Assembly (NCBI GenBank): GCA_040391135.1
Contig: JBEBYL010000001.1
Coordinates: 186,001-250,000, forward strand
Reading direction: 5' to 3'
Source of the DNA: G025836975 sp040391135
GTDB taxonomy: Bacteria > Pseudomonadota > Gammaproteobacteria > Burkholderiales > Burkholderiaceae_B
DNA length: 64,000 nt
A program made the position numbers and the translations under genes. The notes beneath the pieces are model-generated. The model did no database searches. It worked only from the letters and a program-made list of their open reading frames with translations, and had not been told where the DNA came from. Below, piece by piece: positions 60,640-64,000 of this stretch. Every line of letters starts with the position of its first letter. Positions within the stretch are counted from its first letter, which is position 1.

Positions 60640-61608
60640 TTATTTGGCCAGACCCAGGGTGCGCAATGTTTCGCCCATGGCGGCGTCGCCGTCATCCATG
60701 AACTTCGCGAAACCGGCGCGATCGGCGTAGGCGATGCCGAAACCGCGTTTGTTCATGAACTCTTTGAATTCCGCGCTTTCATTGATTTTTTTCAGGGCCG
60801 CTTCCATCTTGACCTGGACATCTTCGGGCAAGCCCTTGGGCCCGGCTATGCCGCGCCACACGCCCATCTTCCAGTCGCTGCCGGTAGCGCTTTTTAAGGT
60901 GGGAACCTTGGGATAAAGCGCCGAAGGCCCATCAGCCATGACAACCAGCGGCCGCGCCTTGCCGGCATCGATCATTGCGCGCGCTTCGGGCAGGGCGGCG
61001 GGGACGATGTCGATGCCGCCGGCGGCCAGCTCCAGCATGGCCGGCGCAGCGCCATTGGACGGGACGAAGGGAACGGCATTGATGTCGATGTTCAGGCTTT
61101 TAAGCATGCCGGCCAATGCAATATGCCAGATGCCGCCTTGGCCTGTACCCGAAGCCTTGAGCTTGCCGGGGTTGGCCTTGACGGCCTTGAGCAGGTCGTC
61201 CATGTTTTTATAGGGCGATTCCTGGCTGACGGTGATGGCCGCCGGACCGATATTCATCAGCCCCAAAGCGGTGTAGTCCCTGGGCGTGAGCTTGGTCAGG
61301 CCCTGGTGATGCATCATGGAGATTTCCACGGTCAGCATGCCCAGGGTATAGCCGTCGGGTTTGGCGCTGGCAATGGCCTGATGGCCCACCACGCCATTGC
61401 CGCCGGCGCGATTGACGACGTTGACCGGGTTGCCCAGTTCTTTTTCAAGCAGGGTGCCCACGATGCGCGCCGTGGCGTCGGTGCCGCCGCCGGCGGCCCA
61501 AGGCACGATGATGGTAATGGGCCGTTCGGGCCAGGCGGCGCAGGCGATGCCCGATGCAAAAATAGCTGCGGCGGCAGCCGTGAATTTGATGGTGGTTTTA
61601 ATGCTCAT
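60640..61608 (-). CDS. tctC: Tripartite tricarboxylate transporter substrate-binding protein
   Basis: A 322-residue periplasmic receptor with a signal peptide ending at GIACAAWP, followed by WPERPITIIVPWAAGG, VNRAGGNG and PDGYTLGM. The ATG at 61608 has a GGAGGAC site; an upstream ATG at 61650 is not supported. It is the first gene of the tctCBA - SDR - Ldh2 - GntR - SDR operon, and is the only one of the four Bug/TctC receptors here with its own TctA/TctB. Confidence 0.94.
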   Translation of the reverse strand: MSIKTTIKFTAAAAAIFASGIACAAWPERPITIIVPWAAGGGTDATARIVGTLLEKELGNPVNVVNRAGGNGVVGHQAIASAKPDGYTLGMLTVEISMMHHQGLTKLTPRDYTALGLMNIGPAAITVSQESPYKNMDDLLKAVKANPGKLKASGTGQGGIWHIALAGMLKSLNIDINAVPFVPSNGAAPAMLELAAGGIDIVPAALPEARAMIDAGKARPLVVMADGPSALYPKVPTLKSATGSDWKMGVWRGIAGPKGLPEDVQVKMEAALKKINESAEFKEFMNKRGFGIAYADRAGFAKFMDDGDAAMGETLRTLGLAK

Positions 61609-61751
61609 CTTGTCGTCCTCCGGGAGTGGTTCTTTTATAGGGAATGGCACAGGAGCTGCAGAGTTGAAGCGTTGTTCTACTTGTTTATTGTTATGACTCT
61701 CGGTAAGGTGGCCTGACCGATAAGGCGTAGAGTTTCATACCGAAAAAAAAC

Positions 61752-61775
61752 TGTCAAGCTATTTTGGTATTACCA
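61752..61775. promoter_or_regulatory. Divergent promoter region with UxuR/ExuR-like operator
   Basis: TGGTATTACCA (61765-61775) is a perfect 5-1-5 dyad in an AT-rich context, close to the known UxuR/ExuR consensus built on TTGGTATACCAA. A minus-strand TTGACA (61752-61757) lies next to it as a possible -35 box for the tct operon; a matching -10 is not clear. The GntR protein encoded at 55927-56721 is the expected binder. Confidence 0.6.
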
Positions 61776-61877
61776 CTTTACCTGTCGGATTTTATGTAAT
61801 AGACTGCTTTCACATTGCCGCGAAAAGGCAGCCGGCGGGCCTTCGGGCCGCTGTCAGAAAACCCAGCAGGAGACAAC

Positions 61878-63440
61878 GTGGTGCAAGAAACCGTGGTACC
61901 GGCCGCATCCATCGGCCGGTCGAATTCCGCGCAGTTGGCAATACGGCTGAACCCTAATGACGATGTCCTGATTGCCACCCGCGACATCAAGCCGGGCACG
62001 GCCATACCGGGCGAACAGCTTGTTTCGACCGATGCCATTCCGGCGGGGCACAAGATGGCGGTGCATGCTATCGCAAACGGCGCTCCTGTGCGGCGCTATA
62101 ACCAGATCATTGGCTTTGCCACGCGCGACATCGCCGCCGGCCAGCACATCCATCTGCATAACATGGCCATGCACGATTTCCAGCGCGACTACGCTTTCTG
62201 TGCCGACGTCCGCCCGCAGAAAGCGCCGGCCGAAGCGCTGACCTTCAATGGCATCGTGCGTGCAGACGGGCGCGTGGCCACGCGCAACTACATCGGCATC
62301 GTCAGCAGCGTGAACTGTTCGGCCACCGTCTGCCGCCAGATCGCCGACGCGTTTCGCGGCGACGCCCTGGCCGATTTCCCCAACGTCGACGGCGTCGTTT
62401 CCATTACTCATAAAACAGGCTGTGGAATGGCCTCGGCCGGCGAAGGCATAGACCTTCTTCGACGGGTCATCGCCGGCTATATTCGCCATCCCAATTTTGC
62501 CGCTGTCGTATTCATCGGCCTGGGCTGCGAATCGAACCAGATTTCATCGCTGCTGGGCGCCGAGAACCTGCACGAATCCGAACGCCTGCACACCATGACC
62601 ATCCAGGACATGGGCGGCACACGCAAGACCATAGAAGAAGGCATCCAGCTTATCCGCGGCCTGCTGCCGCAGGTCAATCAGGTATCGCGTCAGCCGCTGC
62701 CCATCAGTCATATCACCGTGGGTTTGCAGTGCGGCGGGTCCGACGGTTATTCAGGCATCAGCGCCAATCCCGCGCTGGGCGCGGCCATGGATCTCCTGGT
62801 TCAGCATGGCGGCACGGCCATTCTCAGCGAAACGCCGGAAATCTATGGGGCCGAGCATCTGCTGACGCGCCGCGCGGTAACGCGGGAAGTGGGCGAAAAG
62901 CTGGTGCAGCGCATCCATTGGTGGGAGGGCTATACGCAACGCCTGGGCGGCGAGATGAACAACAACCCATCGCCGGGAAACAAGGCGGGCGGCCTGACGA
63001 CCATACTCGAAAAGTCGCTGGGGGCGGTCGCCAAGGCCGGCACCAGCAACTTGTCCGATGTGGTCGAGTACGCACAGCCGGTACAAACCCACGGCCTGGT
63101 TTTCATGGACACGCCGGGGTACGACCCGGTGTCCGCGACCGGGCAGGTGGCCGGCGGGGCCAATGTCATCTGCTTCACGACCGGCCGAGGTTCGGTATAT
63201 GGCTGCAAGCCGTCGCCATCCATCAAGCTGGCCACCAATTCGCTTATGTATCAACGCATGAGCGAAGACATGGATATCAATTGCGGACAAATTCTGGATG
63301 GCGGGAAAACCGTGCAGGAAATCGGCCAGCAGATATTCCAACGCATCATCGAGGTTGCCTCGGGCAGCCGCAGTAAAAGCGAAGAGCACGGATTCGGCGA
63401 AGACGAATTCGCGCCTTGGGTACTCGGCCCCACCATGTAA
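61878..63440 (+). CDS. UxaA/GarD-family dehydratase (altronate or galactarate dehydratase-like)
   Basis: About 520 residues. An N-terminal SAF domain (about 15-95: DIKPGTAIPGEQL, IAAGQHIHLHNMAMHDF) precedes the long UxaA C-terminal domain. That domain has GYVRADGRVATRNYIG-like start (VRADGRVATRNYIGIVSS), THKTGCGMA, GLGCESNQIS, GLQCGGSDGYSGISANPALG and CFTTGRGSVYGCKP, with cysteines suited to iron. The start is GTG at 61878 (or the GTG three bases on) with an AGGAG site; no ATG fits. Full-length fused UxaA proteins dehydrate D-altronate or galactarate to 2-keto-3-deoxy acids. It is divergent from the tct operon and shares its operator. Confidence 0.9.
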   Translation: MVQETVVPAASIGRSNSAQLAIRLNPNDDVLIATRDIKPGTAIPGEQLVSTDAIPAGHKMAVHAIANGAPVRRYNQIIGFATRDIAAGQHIHLHNMAMHDFQRDYAFCADVRPQKAPAEALTFNGIVRADGRVATRNYIGIVSSVNCSATVCRQIADAFRGDALADFPNVDGVVSITHKTGCGMASAGEGIDLLRRVIAGYIRHPNFAAVVFIGLGCESNQISSLLGAENLHESERLHTMTIQDMGGTRKTIEEGIQLIRGLLPQVNQVSRQPLPISHITVGLQCGGSDGYSGISANPALGAAMDLLVQHGGTAILSETPEIYGAEHLLTRRAVTREVGEKLVQRIHWWEGYTQRLGGEMNNNPSPGNKAGGLTTILEKSLGAVAKAGTSNLSDVVEYAQPVQTHGLVFMDTPGYDPVSATGQVAGGANVICFTTGRGSVYGCKPSPSIKLATNSLMYQRMSEDMDINCGQILDGGKTVQEIGQQIFQRIIEVASGSRSKSEEHGFGEDEFAPWVLGPTM

Positions 63441-63491
63441 GTGCCGGCCGGCAAAGATAGCGGTATCTGATGGCTATTCAGAAAAGGGAGC

Positions 63492-64000
63492 ATGGTCTTG
63501 AGCAATAAAGAACGTCCAGTGCGCCGCAGCCAAGCCTGGTTTGGCCGGCAGGATCGCGATGGCTTCATCTATCGGTCATGGATGAAAAATCGCGGCATTC
63601 CCCACGATCAGTTCGATGGTCGTCCGGTCATCGGCATTTGCAATACCTTTTCCGAACTCACGCCATGCAATTCGCATTTTCGAGGCCTGGCCGAACAGGT
63701 AAAGATAGGGGTCTGGGAGGCGGGCGGCTTCCCCCTGGAATTCCCCGTCATGTCGCTGGGCGAGACCTTGCTGCGGCCGACCGCGATGCTGTTCCGCAAT
63801 CTGGCCAGCATGGACGTCGAAGAATCCATACGCGGCAATCCGCTGGACGGCGTCGTTCTGCTGATGGGCTGCGACAAGACCACGCCCTCCTTGCTCATGG
63901 GCGCGTCCTCCTGCGATCTCCCCACGATAGGCGTGTCGGGCGGGCCCATGCTCAACGGCAAATACCGCGGCGGCGAGCTGGGCTCCGGCACCGATGTCTG
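63492..64000 (+). CDS. IlvD/Edd-family dehydratase, L-arabinonate dehydratase-like (5' part only)
   Basis: The first 169 or so residues of a protein running off the right edge. RSQAWFGRQDRDGFIYRSWMK at the start, then GICNTFSELTPCNSHFR, LRPTAMLFRNLASMDVEE and GCDKTTPSLLMGA, place it in the sugar-acid dehydratase branch (L-arabinonate / D-xylonate / D-gluconate type), not the branched-chain amino-acid IlvD branch. Fe-S ligand cysteines in GICNT and GCDKT are present. It follows the UxaA-like gene in the same direction. ATG at 63492 is chosen; a TTG two codons later has better spacing from GGGAG. Confidence 0.9.
   Translation, partial: MVLSNKERPVRRSQAWFGRQDRDGFIYRSWMKNRGIPHDQFDGRPVIGICNTFSELTPCNSHFRGLAEQVKIGVWEAGGFPLEFPVMSLGETLLRPTAMLFRNLASMDVEESIRGNPLDGVVLLMGCDKTTPSLLMGASSCDLPTIGVSGGPMLNGKYRGGELGSGTDV

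Noticed and set aside
61815..61877. An upstream extension of the UxaA-like protein from a TTG at 61815
   Set aside because: No ribosome-binding site and no family similarity, whereas AGGAG lies correctly before the GTG at 61878.
1..64000. Search by eye for CRISPR arrays, tRNA or rRNA genes, transposases, integrases and phage genes
   Set aside because: No regularly spaced direct repeats, no tRNA-like T-loop sequence in a cloverleaf context, and no transposase or integrase motifs were seen. The island has no visible mobility genes inside this window.

Overview
The window looks like an accessory catabolic island from a GC-rich betaproteobacterium, most likely Alcaligenaceae (Bordetella / Achromobacter / Pusillimonas-like). 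The evidence is indirect: four TctC/Bug-type periplasmic binding proteins (a family greatly expanded in that group), many short ATGA-overlapping catabolic operons, and family-level resemblances. I see no rRNA, tRNA, CRISPR array, insertion sequence, phage gene or housekeeping gene. Nearly every gene is a transporter, a degradative enzyme or a local regulator.

Layout. (1) 1-975: a partial aldo/keto reductase. (2) 1184-8875 (minus): one operon with a Bug binding protein, a mandelate-racemase-family dehydratase, two D-2-hydroxyacid dehydrogenases, a tartrate/D-malate dehydrogenase-like enzyme, a tartronate-semialdehyde-reductase-like enzyme and a succinate-semialdehyde dehydrogenase. A divergent GntR/FadR regulator (9055-9843) and a second enolase-superfamily enzyme (9910-11019) appear to share its operator. 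(3) 11317-12760: an Rrf2 regulator and a thioredoxin-reductase-like flavoprotein. (4) 12781-16871: enoyl-CoA hydratase, CoA-transferase, Bug protein and a divergent LysR regulator. (5) 16912-20307: a DsbA-family isomerase, a carboxymuconolactone-decarboxylase/AhpD protein with its ECF41 sigma factor, and an MFS exporter. (6) 20408-32822: a locus with L-2-hydroxyglutarate oxidase, a hydrolase, a DadA/PuuB-type oxidase, a split TRAP transporter, hydantoinase HyuA/HyuB, an amidase and an IclR regulator.

(7) 33154-43564: an aromatic-compound locus with a Bug protein, an IclR regulator, then a Rieske oxygenase, short-chain dehydrogenase, intradiol ring-cleavage dioxygenase, HpaH-like hydratase, PDR/VanB-type reductase and HpaI-like aldolase, followed by a convergent MFS carrier, a 56-residue membrane protein and a LacI regulator. 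(8) 43818-50899: a complete polar-amino-acid-type ABC transporter, a VOC protein, a RuBisCO-like protein and a four-carbon acid-sugar kinase (DUF1537), with an IclR regulator. (9) 51169-55113: a second, paralogous ABC cassette lacking an ATPase, plus a 3-deoxy-keto-acid SDR and a fumarylacetoacetate-hydrolase-family enzyme. (10) 55166-61608 (minus): a TctCBA tripartite tricarboxylate transporter with two SDRs, an Ldh2-family dehydrogenase and a GntR regulator. Divergent from it (61878-64000) are a UxaA/GarD-type dehydratase and the start of an IlvD/Edd-type sugar-acid dehydratase.

Taken together, the genes serve uptake and oxidation of organic acids, sugar acids and aromatic acids. The most distinctive parts are the RuBisCO-like protein plus DUF1537 kinase module, the aromatic operon that pairs an intradiol cleavage enzyme with meta-pathway-style lower enzymes, and several operator-like palindromes that link separated genes into small regulons. 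Products were assigned by reading motifs and remembered family resemblance; no database search was possible.
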